40,648 bases of DNA from an uncultured bacterium (GTDB lineage: Bacteria; Verrucomicrobiota; Kiritimatiellia; CAIKKV01): contig CALHRZ010000019.1 in assembly GCA_938038445.1 (NCBI GenBank), positions 1-40,648 on the forward strand. The letters are read 5' to 3'. The notes under the pieces are model-generated. The model was not told where the DNA came from, made no database searches, and saw only the letters and a program-made list of their open reading frames with translations. This document shows positions 1 to 9,337 of the stretch, in pieces. Numbering within the stretch: position 1 is the first letter of the stretch; every line of letters begins with the position of its first letter. Both the position numbers and the translations under genes were made by a program.

Positions 1-40
1 GCCCGACAAAATTGGGAAAAGGGCGCATTGGGTTGAGGGC

Positions 41-313
41 GGCATCCGGCACAGAGTGCCGGAACTACAGGGGGAACACGCAGGGCATTTGGCTGTAGTT
101 GCGCCACTGGACTTACTGTAGTTCCGCCACTCTGTGGCGGAAAGGGAATAAGGCTTCCGGCACAGAGTGCCGGAACTACAGAAGTGCAAGGCGAGCGGCA
201 TCCGGCACAGAGTGCCGGAACTACAGGGAAAGAGATGCGGCATCCGGCACAGAGTGCCGGAACTACAGAAGTGCAAGGCGAGCGGCATCCGACACGGAGC
301 GCCGGAATTACAG
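41..313. repeat. Cluster of REP-like palindromic repeats
   Basis: Four clear direct copies and one decayed copy of an element whose core is CCGGCAC-AGA-GTGCCGG (perfect 7-bp stem, 3-nt loop) followed by AACTACAG lie at 41-70, 156-181, 197-226, 239-268 and (decayed) 284-313. An inverted copy at 116-141 has stem CCGCCAC/GTGGCGG, so both arms changed together and pairing is kept. A truncated inverted copy is at 93-108. Positions 180-203 and 267-290 are an exact direct repeat with a period of 87 bp, so part of the cluster grew by tandem duplication. The structure resembles REP elements mobilised by Y1 (RAYT) transposases, but no such transposase is in the window. Confidence 0.85.
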
Positions 314-415
314 AAGGAGAGGCAGAAATAAATCAACAAAATCAGATTTTATTGCTTGTTCACGAAGGGTTTGCTTGCTCATCATGCGAGAGGGGAAAAG
401 GAAACGGAGTAGAAA
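314..415 (+). promoter_or_regulatory. AT-rich leader of the first operon
   Basis: This is the only non-repeat sequence between the palindrome cluster and the first gene. It is more AT-rich than its surroundings and contains a 13-nt palindrome, AAAATC-A-GATTTT, at 338-350. A GGAG-containing purine stretch just before 416 serves as ribosome binding site. I see no convincing -35/-10 pair, so the promoter itself is not placed. The palindrome could be an operator, but nothing else supports that. Confidence 0.3.
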
Positions 416-2593
416 ATGGCATGGCATATTGCATTACCCTCATGTGGCATGTTTATCGGTACGGGCGTCTATCCCATGAGCAAAGACTACCTGCTCTCGG
501 CGTTGTATGCTCACCCGACCTGGACTCCTGAAGATTATCATCCGCTCGATATGATCGAACGGGTACTTGCGGACAATCAGGGTAATCTTATCCAGTTATG
601 GGGGCAGCCGCGAGGCTATGCGCCATGGGTTTACGCGGAATGGTTTTACGCGCTGGATGAGATCGGCCTAACGATTCCACCGCCCGATTGGGAGCACGGG
701 AAAAACCTCCGTCCTCAGGATTCTTTGGAATTGCAGCGACATGCGGACCGAAACGGTGCCGGAATTGTCCGGTTCATTCGGGCAGCGGCAGAAAAAGGGC
801 TTTATACGGTTTTGCTCTATGTGGAAGCGCGGCCCGAATGGGCCCGTCTGTTTCACGAAGCCGGCCATGGATATTACCTCGGGTATGACTTTGGTGAGCG
901 GTTCACCTTTCGTCTTGAAAATGCTTTGGCGAAAAATAGGGGCGAGGGCGTGATCAGCCTCCAATCTCTAGCGGATGATTTTGTTCGCCGTGTTCGGGAG
1001 CATGTGGAGGAACGGAAAGCAAACGGCTGGGGGCCCATTATGGCGACCAGCCTAAATTTTTATGTGGACTATGAGATCTTGGCGGGGACGGACATTCCGG
1101 TATTGGAGGATTTTGCCTTCAGTCACTTGAATATGGCCTCGGCGCTTTCCCGCGGGCTTTATCGTCAGTTTGATCTTCCGCTCTGGGGAAGTCATTTGGC
1201 CCATGAGCATTATTCGTGGATTCCGATCCGTCATCCCCACAAGTTTGAGCTTCTGCGGGCGGCGCTTTTTCAAAAGTACCTGGCCGGCTGCAAGATGGTG
1301 ATCAATGAAAGTGGCCAGTGGTTTGTGGAGGCCACGCTTTGCGAAGATTCCCCAAAATTCGAAGCGCCAGAGCTTCCTTTGACGCCGGGGGAGGTCTCCT
1401 GGGGAGGGGATCGTCCCATCCGGTTCGGGCCGTACATCGAAGCGGCTCGGCATCATTACCCGCGCATCGGGTATTCCTCGGAGGTCTGTCGGACCTATCG
1501 GAAGGTGATTTCGGATTTTTACGACTTTGTTCTACGCCACGGCACTCCCAAAGGGCAGCCCGAGACCCCCTTGGCGCTGGCGAAGGGCAACCTCGATTTT
1601 TGCGGTCATCGGTACAGTCCGAATGCCGCGATTGGCGGACTTTACGATCTCGCGGAGCAGGACCCGCGATGGTTTGAGGGCGCACCGGAGAGGGGATGGG
1701 AAATCGCGAAACGGGTTTTCTATCCTCTTCCGCCCATTCTAGAGCCTCATCCGAACCGGTTTCTTTCCGGCACTCCCTTCGGGCCCGTGGATGTGGTTTC
1801 CTTTGCGGACGATCGGATTTCCTCAGATTTTCTCAAGCGGCAGTACAGGGCGCTCCTGTTCTGCGGGTGGAACACCGCTTCTCCGTGGCAGTATGACATT
1901 CTGCTCGATTATGTTTTCTCGGGTGGGATCCTCTTTATCAGCATTCCCCATTTGAGCATGGACACGACCCGAAACTATGGGGCTTTTGGAGTTGCCGACT
2001 TGGTGCATCGGGGCGACTTCTCGGCGCTGTGCGGCGTTCGAGTGAAAGGGCGTGGAATACGCTATTATTGGGCAACGGCGATCAAAGGGAGGAATGATCT
2101 TGGCTTTCGGTATCCCCGACGCTTCGGCATCATGACGACGTGTCTCGGCGATATCGAGGTGACCGATTCCTCCGCCGAACCGCTTGTGGTGGAAGATGAG
2201 GGGGGGTATCCGCTTCTGCTTCGGCGGCGTTGCGGACAGGGCGAAGTTTATTTTTTGAATTCATGGGCCTATCCAGGGGCCCTGGATCAGGACGAAGGAC
2301 CCGGGGCGACGACCGACTCGCCGGGGTTGATCGGGTTCATATATCGTCATCTCGCGATGAAAGTGCGGGGGACGGTTTGGATCAGTGATGACGGGAGGGA
2401 GCCGGGAAACGAATGTCGTTTCATTGCCTTTTCGTATTTTCCAGAGGACGGCTCGCGTTGTTTTCAAAACGTTGATTTCGAGCGGTCGCATCGGTTTTAC
2501 TGCCATGAAGGGCAGGTGACTCGGTGTGTCGAGCTGTTGCCCGGCGAATTCCGGCTTCTCAATCCCTCCGAAGGAAAGGACATCCGATGTTGA
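416..2593 (+). CDS. Unassigned TIM-barrel glycosidase-like protein with GATase-like C-terminal domain
   Basis: The product has 725 residues and no clear signal peptide, so it is probably cytoplasmic. Residues 1 to about 400 read like a (beta/alpha)8 glycosidase fold, with many Trp, Tyr, His, Asp and Glu in strand-end positions, for example GYDFGERF and INESGQWFVE. A following domain with FCGWNTASPWQYDILLDYV and FSGGILFISIPHL resembles the beta-galactosidase trimerisation (GATase-like) domain. The last ~150 residues look beta-rich. I cannot place it in a numbered GH family. The start at 416 is chosen because a GGAG lies just upstream, whereas the next ATG (476) has none. Its stop overlaps the next start, so it leads the 416-9234 operon. 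Substrate is unknown. Confidence 0.7.
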   Translation: MAWHIALPSCGMFIGTGVYPMSKDYLLSALYAHPTWTPEDYHPLDMIERVLADNQGNLIQLWGQPRGYAPWVYAEWFYALDEIGLTIPPPDWEHGKNLRPQDSLELQRHADRNGAGIVRFIRAAAEKGLYTVLLYVEARPEWARLFHEAGHGYYLGYDFGERFTFRLENALAKNRGEGVISLQSLADDFVRRVREHVEERKANGWGPIMATSLNFYVDYEILAGTDIPVLEDFAFSHLNMASALSRGLYRQFDLPLWGSHLAHEHYSWIPIRHPHKFELLRAALFQKYLAGCKMVINESGQWFVEATLCEDSPKFEAPELPLTPGEVSWGGDRPIRFGPYIEAARHHYPRIGYSSEVCRTYRKVISDFYDFVLRHGTPKGQPETPLALAKGNLDFCGHRYSPNAAIGGLYDLAEQDPRWFEGAPERGWEIAKRVFYPLPPILEPHPNRFLSGTPFGPVDVVSFADDRISSDFLKRQYRALLFCGWNTASPWQYDILLDYVFSGGILFISIPHLSMDTTRNYGAFGVADLVHRGDFSALCGVRVKGRGIRYYWATAIKGRNDLGFRYPRRFGIMTTCLGDIEVTDSSAEPLVVEDEGGYPLLLRRRCGQGEVYFLNSWAYPGALDQDEGPGATTDSPGLIGFIYRHLAMKVRGTVWISDDGREPGNECRFIAFSYFPEDGSRCFQNVDFERSHRFYCHEGQVTRCVELLPGEFRLLNPSEGKDIRC

Positions 2594-3972
2594 CGCTTCG
2601 CGAAGCGCGCCGTCTTCCTCTGGCGGCGGAGGTGGATATTCTGGTGGCCGGCGGCGGTCCAGCGGGAGTGGCGGCTGCCTTTGCGGCGGCTCGTCGGTTG
2701 CGACGGACCTCTCCGGGCGATCCTCGTGTTCTCGTTGTGGAGCAATTCAATTGTCTGGGCGGTGTCGCGACGGCGGGGGGACATGGCCATATTTGCTTGT
2801 TTTCAGCGTGGGGAGACCGCAGGCGGGTTGTAGGGGGAATACCCTGGGAGATCGCGCGCCGCATTGTTTCTGCCGGTTACGGGGTGTGTACGACGAGTCA
2901 GGCGGACTTTGAGATCGAGGGCATGAGGAAAGTTCTGGAAGAGATGGCGGAGGAAAGCGGCGTCGGGCTCTTGTATCACACTTTTTGTAGCGATACCGTC
3001 GTTTCGCGCGGTCGAGTGATCGGGGCGGTGATTCAGAATAAAAGCGGCCGGCAATGGATTCATGCGCAACGAGTGGTGGATGCCACGGGCGATGGGGATG
3101 TAGCAGCCCACGCCGGCTGTGCGTTCTCGGTGGGCGATGAGGAGACCGGTCTTTGCCAACCGATGACCCTCATGTTTACGATTGGGGGCGTGGACTGGCC
3201 GAAGGTAAACGCATGGCGGACCAGCTATGAAATGCGGGAGGTATGGGAAGAAGCCCAGCGGCAAGGCGATATGCGCCCCTACCAGAAGGTGATCATGGGT
3301 TTCTGGTGGACCCCCACGCGTCCGGATCAAGTGGGAGTGAACTTTACCCATATCAACGGGATGAATGCCTGCCGGGCGGAGGATTTGACGCGGGCAACGA
3401 TCGAAGGGCGCAAACAGGTGTTTGAGACGATTCAGGTGTTCCGCAAATATGTACCGGACATGGCGCACTGTTATTTGATCAGCACTCCCCCCACGATCGG
3501 GATTCGCGAGAGCCGTCGTATCCACGGACGCTATCCATTGCGGAAGGGAGATCTGTTGGCCCAGCAAACGTTTCCCGATTCCATCGGATATGGCTCCTTT
3601 TTCATTGACATTCACAATACGAAGGGGCCTGGAATGGACGCAAAAACCTGGCGTCCTCCGCCGGGTTTCCGCTATCAAATTCCCTATCGGATTATGGTTC
3701 CCGCGGAGACCGAAGGGCTGTGGGTCGCCGGCCGTTGTGCCAGTTGCGATCATGAAGCCTTGGGCAGTTTGCGCGTGATGCCCCAATGCGGCGTGATGGG
3801 AGAAGCGGCCGGGACGGCGGCGGTGGTCTCCCTGGAAGAAAACTGCCGAGCGAGCGAGGTTCCGATCGAACGGCTTCAAACCATGCTGCGGGTCCAAGGC
3901 GCCATTCTGGACGAAGCAGGCATCGAGGCGGCTTGTCGGGCGGATGAGGAGAGAAGGGAAGCCGTTTCATGA
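2587..3972 (+). CDS. FAD-dependent oxidoreductase (FAD_oxidored family)
   Basis: The product has 461 residues with an N-terminal Rossmann dinucleotide site (VAGGGPAGVAAAFAAARR, residues ~20-37), a second FAD motif VVDATGDGDVAAHAG, and the C-terminal GRCASCDHEALGSLRVMPQ stretch typical of PF12831-type proteins. Family members are common in PVC genomes next to glycosidase genes, but their substrates are mostly unknown. The reading frame is open from 2524, but ATG 2587 is preferred because it follows the purine-rich GGAAAGGA and overlaps the upstream stop. There is no signal peptide, so it acts in the cytoplasm. Its stop overlaps the next gene's start (ATGA), implying translational coupling. An oxidation or dehydrogenation of a sugar-derived compound is inference only. 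Confidence 0.85.
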   Translation: MLTLREARRLPLAAEVDILVAGGGPAGVAAAFAAARRLRRTSPGDPRVLVVEQFNCLGGVATAGGHGHICLFSAWGDRRRVVGGIPWEIARRIVSAGYGVCTTSQADFEIEGMRKVLEEMAEESGVGLLYHTFCSDTVVSRGRVIGAVIQNKSGRQWIHAQRVVDATGDGDVAAHAGCAFSVGDEETGLCQPMTLMFTIGGVDWPKVNAWRTSYEMREVWEEAQRQGDMRPYQKVIMGFWWTPTRPDQVGVNFTHINGMNACRAEDLTRATIEGRKQVFETIQVFRKYVPDMAHCYLISTPPTIGIRESRRIHGRYPLRKGDLLAQQTFPDSIGYGSFFIDIHNTKGPGMDAKTWRPPPGFRYQIPYRIMVPAETEGLWVAGRCASCDHEALGSLRVMPQCGVMGEAAGTAAVVSLEENCRASEVPIERLQTMLRVQGAILDEAGIEAACRADEERREAVS

Positions 3973-5111
3973 CGGATGCCGTGAAGTTTCTGTACGCCGA
4001 CGCCGAAATCCCCGGCGGGAACATCCGCATCCTCAAAGTGGAGGGGGGTCATCTGTTTGTGGAGCCGGATCTTCGGGATACGGGGGGAGACTGGTTTTAT
4101 TGGTATTTTCGCGTTCGCAATGCCGCGGGCCGTCGGCTGACTGTGCATTTTTCCCGGCCCTGGGTTATGACCCTTCGGGGTCCTGCCGTGAGTTGGGACG
4201 GTGGAAATTCCTGGCAGTGGCTCGGCGCGGAATCTTTAACGAATGCCCAGAGTTTTGAAACAGAAGTTCCGGTCAACTGCGAAGAGGTTCGGTTCAGCAT
4301 GGGAATGCCGTATCTCGAAAAGAATTGGCGCAATTTCGTGGCGCGAATCGGAAAGGTTCCGGGTTTTGAAAGCGGGGTTTTATGCCGCTCGCGCAAAGGG
4401 CGTGCGGTGGAGTGGGTGCGCCTCGGTCTGCGCGAAGACCGCGCGCTGCATCGGGTGCTCCTCACGTGCCGGCATCATGCCTGCGAGATGATGGCGAATT
4501 ATGCGCTGGAGGGGCTTCTCGAAGCGGTTGGTTGGGAAGAGGAGTTCGAGTGGCTGCGGCAACACGTGGCGGTGATGGCGATTCCCTTTGTGGACAAGGA
4601 TGGGGTGGAGGAGGGAGACCAAGGGAAGAATCGGAAGCCGCGAGACCATAATCGGGATTACGATGGGGAGGGACTGTATCCTGAAACACGTGCCATTCGG
4701 GACCAGATCCCAGTTTGGGCCGACGGTCGCCTTCGGGTGGCTTTGGACCTGCATTGCCCTTGGATTCGGGGAGGACGCAACGAACGGCTTTATTTCGTGG
4801 GGGGGCCGGATCCCGCCGTTTGGGCAGAAACCGAGCGGTTCTCGGGTATTATGTCAGCGGTTGAGGAGGGCCCCTTGCGTCATGACTCTTCCGATAATCT
4901 TCCGTATGGACAGGAATGGAACACGGAGAAGAACGGTGCGGGCGGGCAGTCCTTCAGCCGATGGGCATCGAAGATTCCCGGAGTTGCCCTTGCCGTGACG
5001 CTTGAAATTCCTTATGCGGATGTTGCAGGCGCTGAAGTCAATCAGCTTACGGCACGATGGTTGGGACATGATCTCGCCCGAGCGCTTCAACGATATCTTT
5101 TCGAGAAGTAG
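3969..5111 (+). CDS. M14-family zinc carboxypeptidase, cytosolic-carboxypeptidase-like
   Basis: The 380-residue product has a beta-sandwich-like N-terminal domain (about 1-120, with WFYWYFRVRN) like that preceding the catalytic domain in cytosolic carboxypeptidases (M14). The catalytic domain keeps the zinc ligands HACE (H170, E173) and H262 (LDLHCPW), the substrate-binding Asn-Arg in HNRDY (N228, R229) and the catalytic Glu in TLEIPY (E346). All key residues are present, so it should be active as a metallo-carboxypeptidase or amidase. No signal peptide is seen. It starts by ATGA overlap with the oxidoreductase gene. Its presence inside a glycosidase-like operon suggests the substrate has a peptide or amide part, for example a glycopeptide; this is inference. 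Confidence 0.88.
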   Translation: MTDAVKFLYADAEIPGGNIRILKVEGGHLFVEPDLRDTGGDWFYWYFRVRNAAGRRLTVHFSRPWVMTLRGPAVSWDGGNSWQWLGAESLTNAQSFETEVPVNCEEVRFSMGMPYLEKNWRNFVARIGKVPGFESGVLCRSRKGRAVEWVRLGLREDRALHRVLLTCRHHACEMMANYALEGLLEAVGWEEEFEWLRQHVAVMAIPFVDKDGVEEGDQGKNRKPRDHNRDYDGEGLYPETRAIRDQIPVWADGRLRVALDLHCPWIRGGRNERLYFVGGPDPAVWAETERFSGIMSAVEEGPLRHDSSDNLPYGQEWNTEKNGAGGQSFSRWASKIPGVALAVTLEIPYADVAGAEVNQLTARWLGHDLARALQRYLFEK

Positions 5112-5139
5112 GCCGGGCGGAAAGGACAGAAGAACGGTC

Positions 5140-8100
5140 ATGAAATGGTGCTGGGCCGCTTGGGCTGCGGGGATTCTCGCGGTGAGTTTCGGGAAGGGGG
5201 AAATGCTCTTTGAGGAAAACTTCAGAAATTATCGGGAGCGCCTTCCTCTTTGCACCGACGAATCCGACGTCTGGATTGCCAATGATCCCATTTGGAGTCG
5301 GCGGGCCGAGGCCCAGTGCCGGATGAAAACGGACGGATTCGTCTTTCGGAAGTTCAGGCCGGATCGTTTTGCCGGCGGCGGGAACCCGTTCGCATTCGAT
5401 CTCGATTTTCGGTTTCGGTTTCTTTCCGATCGGCCGGAGGGGTTTGAAGGATGGCTTCGTTTTGGAACCGATCCTGCGTCGGACATGATTCTCTCCCTTA
5501 CGCCGACCGGCATGGCGATGCGGGGGACTGGCCGTATGGCTGCTCTTCGGGGACAGGGCACCTGGAAACGTTCAATCCCTCCGAACGAAGATCGGCGGCT
5601 TTTGACACGAGTTGAGAAGGGCCGATTGGGGATATGGCTCGAGGACAATCGGCGGTGGGAGTCGGTCCTCTCCCTGGAAATGCCGCCGGGGAATTTGCCT
5701 TTGGAAGGTGTGAACTTCTTCGGGTATCGTGGGACTGGCTTTGCCTTGAGCGCAATCCAGATCCGTGATCCGGCTCCGCTTCCCGACTATCGCATTACCC
5801 AGCTTTTGCCTCTTTCGCGTCCTTTCGATGGTCTTGCACTCGTTTCGGGCAGGGAACAGCCCGTCCTTCATGTGGAGCCTTCTGACCGATTGGGCCTGGT
5901 GTTTCGAACGGGGACTGATTCTGAGGGGGTTGTGTTGACGCTGGAATGGGCGGATGGGACGACTGATCAGGTTGCGTTTGCGGTTGGAAACGCCCGTCGG
6001 GATCAGCAGGAGTTTCCGGATGCCCTTCTCACCATTCGAGGGCTGTCGAAAGATGGGCCGCGCCAGTTTTATATTCGTCCCTTGTTGCGGCGCTATCATT
6101 CCGGTTACAGCTTGACCGACACCTATCGGGATCTCGTGCGGGATTGGAACCTGTTGCCGAAGGCATCCGAGCAACCGGTCAAAGTGGAGTTGCAACGCGA
6201 GCCGGGAGGCTGGTCTTTATATCTTAACGGACGATATGCCGACCGATTTTCCAAGGAAGGACTCCGCGGTCTTCGCGTCGTTCTTTCGCCTGGGGCGGCG
6301 GCGGGCGGGGTATTTTCTGAAACGGTACCGTTTGACGCGGATCGGTTCCTTCCTCTGGATCTGGAAATCTTGGGAAAGGCCCGCGCCTTTTTCCATGCGC
6401 ATCCCTCGCCACCCGCAGGGTGGGCGACCGTTCGAGGCATTCCTTTACGCGTAGCGGATGGCTCCTCAAGCGCGGATGTGGGGCTGGTGGCGGAGGGGCA
6501 AGGCAATTGGGCTTTGGAAGTGGATGAGTATCTGGCCCGTTCCCCCTTTGATGGGTTTCTCTCGGAAATTCATTTTTCCGTTCCGGCTGCGCCGTATCGT
6601 CGGGCATGGGTTCTTTGCGCCCTTGATCCCGATCCGACGAAGGATAATGTCTTGACCGTGCGGCTGGGTCGGTATTACGAGAACGGGAGTGGGAACAATC
6701 TTTTGGCCGATTCGGTGGTCACGCTGCCTCGGCCGGGGGAGAAAAGTTCTTCGCCGTTTCTTCAGGAGGTGGGCGTGGTATCCGTGGAGCGCGATGGCGC
6801 TCCCGAGGGGACAGTTCCCCTCTATCTTGTGGAGGTGCCCCTTCGGAGCGGGCTCCTGCTCGATCTGATTGCGCAGGAGTCGGCGTTGAATTTCGAGTTT
6901 CTGGGTCGAACCGGACCCAACTGGCAACAGATTGACAACCGATCCAAACCTGACCCTTCGAAGACCAGCGGGGTCCAGCTGTTCGGGGTGACGCTGGAGC
7001 GATCTCCTGCGGCCATGGAGGTGATTCTGAAGCAGCCGGGAAACGTGTTCTGCGGTCAGGAGAAGCCCGAAATGGGGGTGTTAGTCAAGGCGGAGGTCCC
7101 GACGGCAGGGGTTGTGGAATTGCGCGCATGGAACGACCGGGGTGCATCGGCCGGTTCGATCGTGTCCGCCCCCTTCCACTTCGCCCGACGTGGGGAGCAG
7201 GCGAAGCTTTCCCTTCCTTTGCCCGCACCGGAAGTGGGTTGGTTCGAGATGGTGCTTTCGTTGAAGGACGAAAAGGGGGATTGCCTGATCGAACATCCTG
7301 CTCGATATGCAATTTTGCCGGCAGACGAGCGACGAGCGGGGTATGAATCGCCGTTTGGCGTTTGGTGGTTCGATGGGGCGCATCGGACGCCGTCCGATCC
7401 CGCCGTTGCCGGTCCGCTGATGCTCAAAGCGGGCATTCGCGTTGTGGGGTGGACCAGCCGGTCGGAGGCCGAATTGGCGCCGTGGAAACTGACAAAGGAC
7501 CAGGTCAAAATGCCGTTTTCGTTCCGCGATTTGGCGATGGGCGAGGAACGGACGAGCGATCCCGATGCGCCGGAACGGAAATGGGCCGCGGCCGTTCAGC
7601 GTGCGAACCAAGCGATGACCGCCCATTTGCAAAAGTATCCCCATCTCCGCGAGGTGCTGATTTTCCACGAAAGTGGGCCGGGCAATGACGTTCCGGTCGA
7701 AGTGCTCGGCTTGACGCCCGATTTAAACGAAGCTCAACGGATTCGCGAAACACGCTATGCGGAACTGTATAATCGGGCAGGCGAGTTTTTTCGCGCGAAT
7801 CATCCGGAATTGAGGACGGTTGTCGGCAACAACAGTTGTTCTGCGGCGAGCTTGGCCGCCATTTTTCGGCACGGGGGACGTGTGGAATATCTGGACGCGA
7901 TCGGCATCGAGGCGCCCTCGCAGACGTTTATTCCCGAGAAGCTGCAAGAATGGGCGTTGCAGGGTCAGCACATTGCGCGCGACGTGGTGCGCACGTTGAC
8001 GGGCCGGGAAGTACCGGTTACTGGGTGTTATGAATTTACGTATCGGTGCGAACGGGATATTGGGGAACGGCAGCAGGCGGAATGGTATGTCCGTGACGCG

Positions 8101-9234
8101 CTGATTGGACTTGCTCATGGATTCACTCGGGTCGGTCCCGGCATTCTGTTTGATTGCGCCAACGCCTATTACAACACGCTTTGGGGGGCGAGCGGTTTGT
8201 TGCAACGGGGTCCGTATGGCTATCCCAAGCGGGCGTATGTCGGCCTTGCGACACTGACCGCTGTGCTCGACCGGGCACGAGTTTCCCGTCAACTCTCAAC
8301 CGGTTCCCGCACGATTTATGCGGTCGAGTTTCGGCGGGAGGATGGCCGATGGGCTACGGCGCTTTGGTGTGCTCGGGGGGAAGCGGATTTGGCCTTGGAA
8401 TTCGGTCACCCCCTGACGGTTGAAATCGTTGACTTTTACGGACGCCGGCGCCGAGTGCAAACGGACGGAGGACGCGTGAGGGTGACGGTATCCACCGCCG
8501 CCTCTTATTGTCTTGCCGACTCCCCCCTGCGAGCGATCCAGATTTCGGCTCGTCGTTTTCCTCAGGATGAGACGCGTGCCCGCCAGGCGGTGGCTCTTGC
8601 CCTGCAACGTTCCTCAGAAAGACTCCATCTTGTGCCGGATTGTTCATTGGACACACCCTTGAGGGCTCCCTTGCAGTTGCCGATTCGGCAAGCCGGGCTC
8701 TATCGGTGCGAGCAGGTCGAGGATGAGGAACGGGGGGTTTGCTGGGAGATCGGGCTGGAAGGTCCATCCCCACTGTCCGGGCGATACATTACGGAATACG
8801 CTTTTTTCCGGCTGCAAACGCCTGTCGAAGCCCCTGGCGAACCCGACGCGATCGGCCTTTGGGTGAAAGGAAATTCGGGATGGGGGCGAGTCTGGTTTGA
8901 GATCGAAGATGGCGAGGGTGAAGTTTGGCGAAGCGTGGGGACGGGGGGATGGGGATGCGACATTCTGGATTGGCCGGGTCAAGTCTCGATTAATTTCGAC
9001 GGATGGAATTTTATTTCGCTGCCGCTTCGCGAAAGTCCGCTTTTTGAGGATCGGAGCCCGGGCCCTGTTTTGGAGCAATGGGTTTCAGATGGCGGAGATA
9101 AGACGATTCAATATCCCATTCGGCTCCGTGGTATTGGGGTGGAAATGACACGAGAAGCGTTGGAACTGCGAGAGTTTCAGCCGGTCCATCCCGTCATTCG
9201 AATCCAGGATTTAAGCGTGGTTCGATCGGAATAA
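5140..9234 (+). CDS. Giant exported glycosidase-like protein (paralog of the 21278 product)
   Basis: The frame is open from 5002, but ATG 5140 is chosen because it gives a signal peptide (MKWCWAAWAAGILAVSFGKG) and avoids overlap with the upstream gene; AAAGGA lies 13 nt upstream. The product is 1364 residues. The N-terminal ~700 residues are beta-rich, with a lectin-like start. A TIM-barrel-like core spans about 735-1085 and contains FHESGPGND (E844) and GCYEFTYR (E965), a pair that could be acid/base and nucleophile. A C-terminal jelly-roll-like domain has GLWVKGNSGWG and INFDGWNF. The whole layout is repeated in the 21278 gene. I know no GH family that it clearly fits. It is the last gene of the 416-9234 operon. 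Confidence 0.75.
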   Translation: MKWCWAAWAAGILAVSFGKGEMLFEENFRNYRERLPLCTDESDVWIANDPIWSRRAEAQCRMKTDGFVFRKFRPDRFAGGGNPFAFDLDFRFRFLSDRPEGFEGWLRFGTDPASDMILSLTPTGMAMRGTGRMAALRGQGTWKRSIPPNEDRRLLTRVEKGRLGIWLEDNRRWESVLSLEMPPGNLPLEGVNFFGYRGTGFALSAIQIRDPAPLPDYRITQLLPLSRPFDGLALVSGREQPVLHVEPSDRLGLVFRTGTDSEGVVLTLEWADGTTDQVAFAVGNARRDQQEFPDALLTIRGLSKDGPRQFYIRPLLRRYHSGYSLTDTYRDLVRDWNLLPKASEQPVKVELQREPGGWSLYLNGRYADRFSKEGLRGLRVVLSPGAAAGGVFSETVPFDADRFLPLDLEILGKARAFFHAHPSPPAGWATVRGIPLRVADGSSSADVGLVAEGQGNWALEVDEYLARSPFDGFLSEIHFSVPAAPYRRAWVLCALDPDPTKDNVLTVRLGRYYENGSGNNLLADSVVTLPRPGEKSSSPFLQEVGVVSVERDGAPEGTVPLYLVEVPLRSGLLLDLIAQESALNFEFLGRTGPNWQQIDNRSKPDPSKTSGVQLFGVTLERSPAAMEVILKQPGNVFCGQEKPEMGVLVKAEVPTAGVVELRAWNDRGASAGSIVSAPFHFARRGEQAKLSLPLPAPEVGWFEMVLSLKDEKGDCLIEHPARYAILPADERRAGYESPFGVWWFDGAHRTPSDPAVAGPLMLKAGIRVVGWTSRSEAELAPWKLTKDQVKMPFSFRDLAMGEERTSDPDAPERKWAAAVQRANQAMTAHLQKYPHLREVLIFHESGPGNDVPVEVLGLTPDLNEAQRIRETRYAELYNRAGEFFRANHPELRTVVGNNSCSAASLAAIFRHGGRVEYLDAIGIEAPSQTFIPEKLQEWALQGQHIARDVVRTLTGREVPVTGCYEFTYRCERDIGERQQAEWYVRDALIGLAHGFTRVGPGILFDCANAYYNTLWGASGLLQRGPYGYPKRAYVGLATLTAVLDRARVSRQLSTGSRTIYAVEFRREDGRWATALWCARGEADLALEFGHPLTVEIVDFYGRRRRVQTDGGRVRVTVSTAASYCLADSPLRAIQISARRFPQDETRARQAVALALQRSSERLHLVPDCSLDTPLRAPLQLPIRQAGLYRCEQVEDEERGVCWEIGLEGPSPLSGRYITEYAFFRLQTPVEAPGEPDAIGLWVKGNSGWGRVWFEIEDGEGEVWRSVGTGGWGCDILDWPGQVSINFDGWNFISLPLRESPLFEDRSPGPVLEQWVSDGGDKTIQYPIRLRGIGVEMTREALELREFQPVHPVIRIQDLSVVRSE

Positions 9235-9337
9235 CGAAAACGACATCCTCCTCGCACTTGTTTGTTGAGACGCGTCCAACAGGGGAAGGAAATGGTATGA
9301 CGCCGCGTATTGGCCTTCGATGTGCACTTCTCTGTCC
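9235..9337. other. Intergenic gap between convergent genes
   Basis: The gap separates two genes that converge. A weak imperfect stem (TGTTG-A-GACG pairing with CGTC-CAACA, 9262-9281) is the only structure visible. It lacks a T-run on either side, so I do not call it a terminator with confidence. Confidence 0.3.

Noticed and set aside
41..313. CRISPR-like array
   Set aside because: The repeats are palindromic with unequal spacing, one copy is inverted, spacers themselves repeat, and no cas genes are present.
2803..3897. Long minus-strand open frame of 364 codons
   Set aside because: It is antisense to the FAD oxidoreductase gene and has no recognisable domain or ribosome binding site.
9262..9281. 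Terminator between 9234 and 9338
   Set aside because: The stem is bulged, has almost no loop and lacks a T-run.
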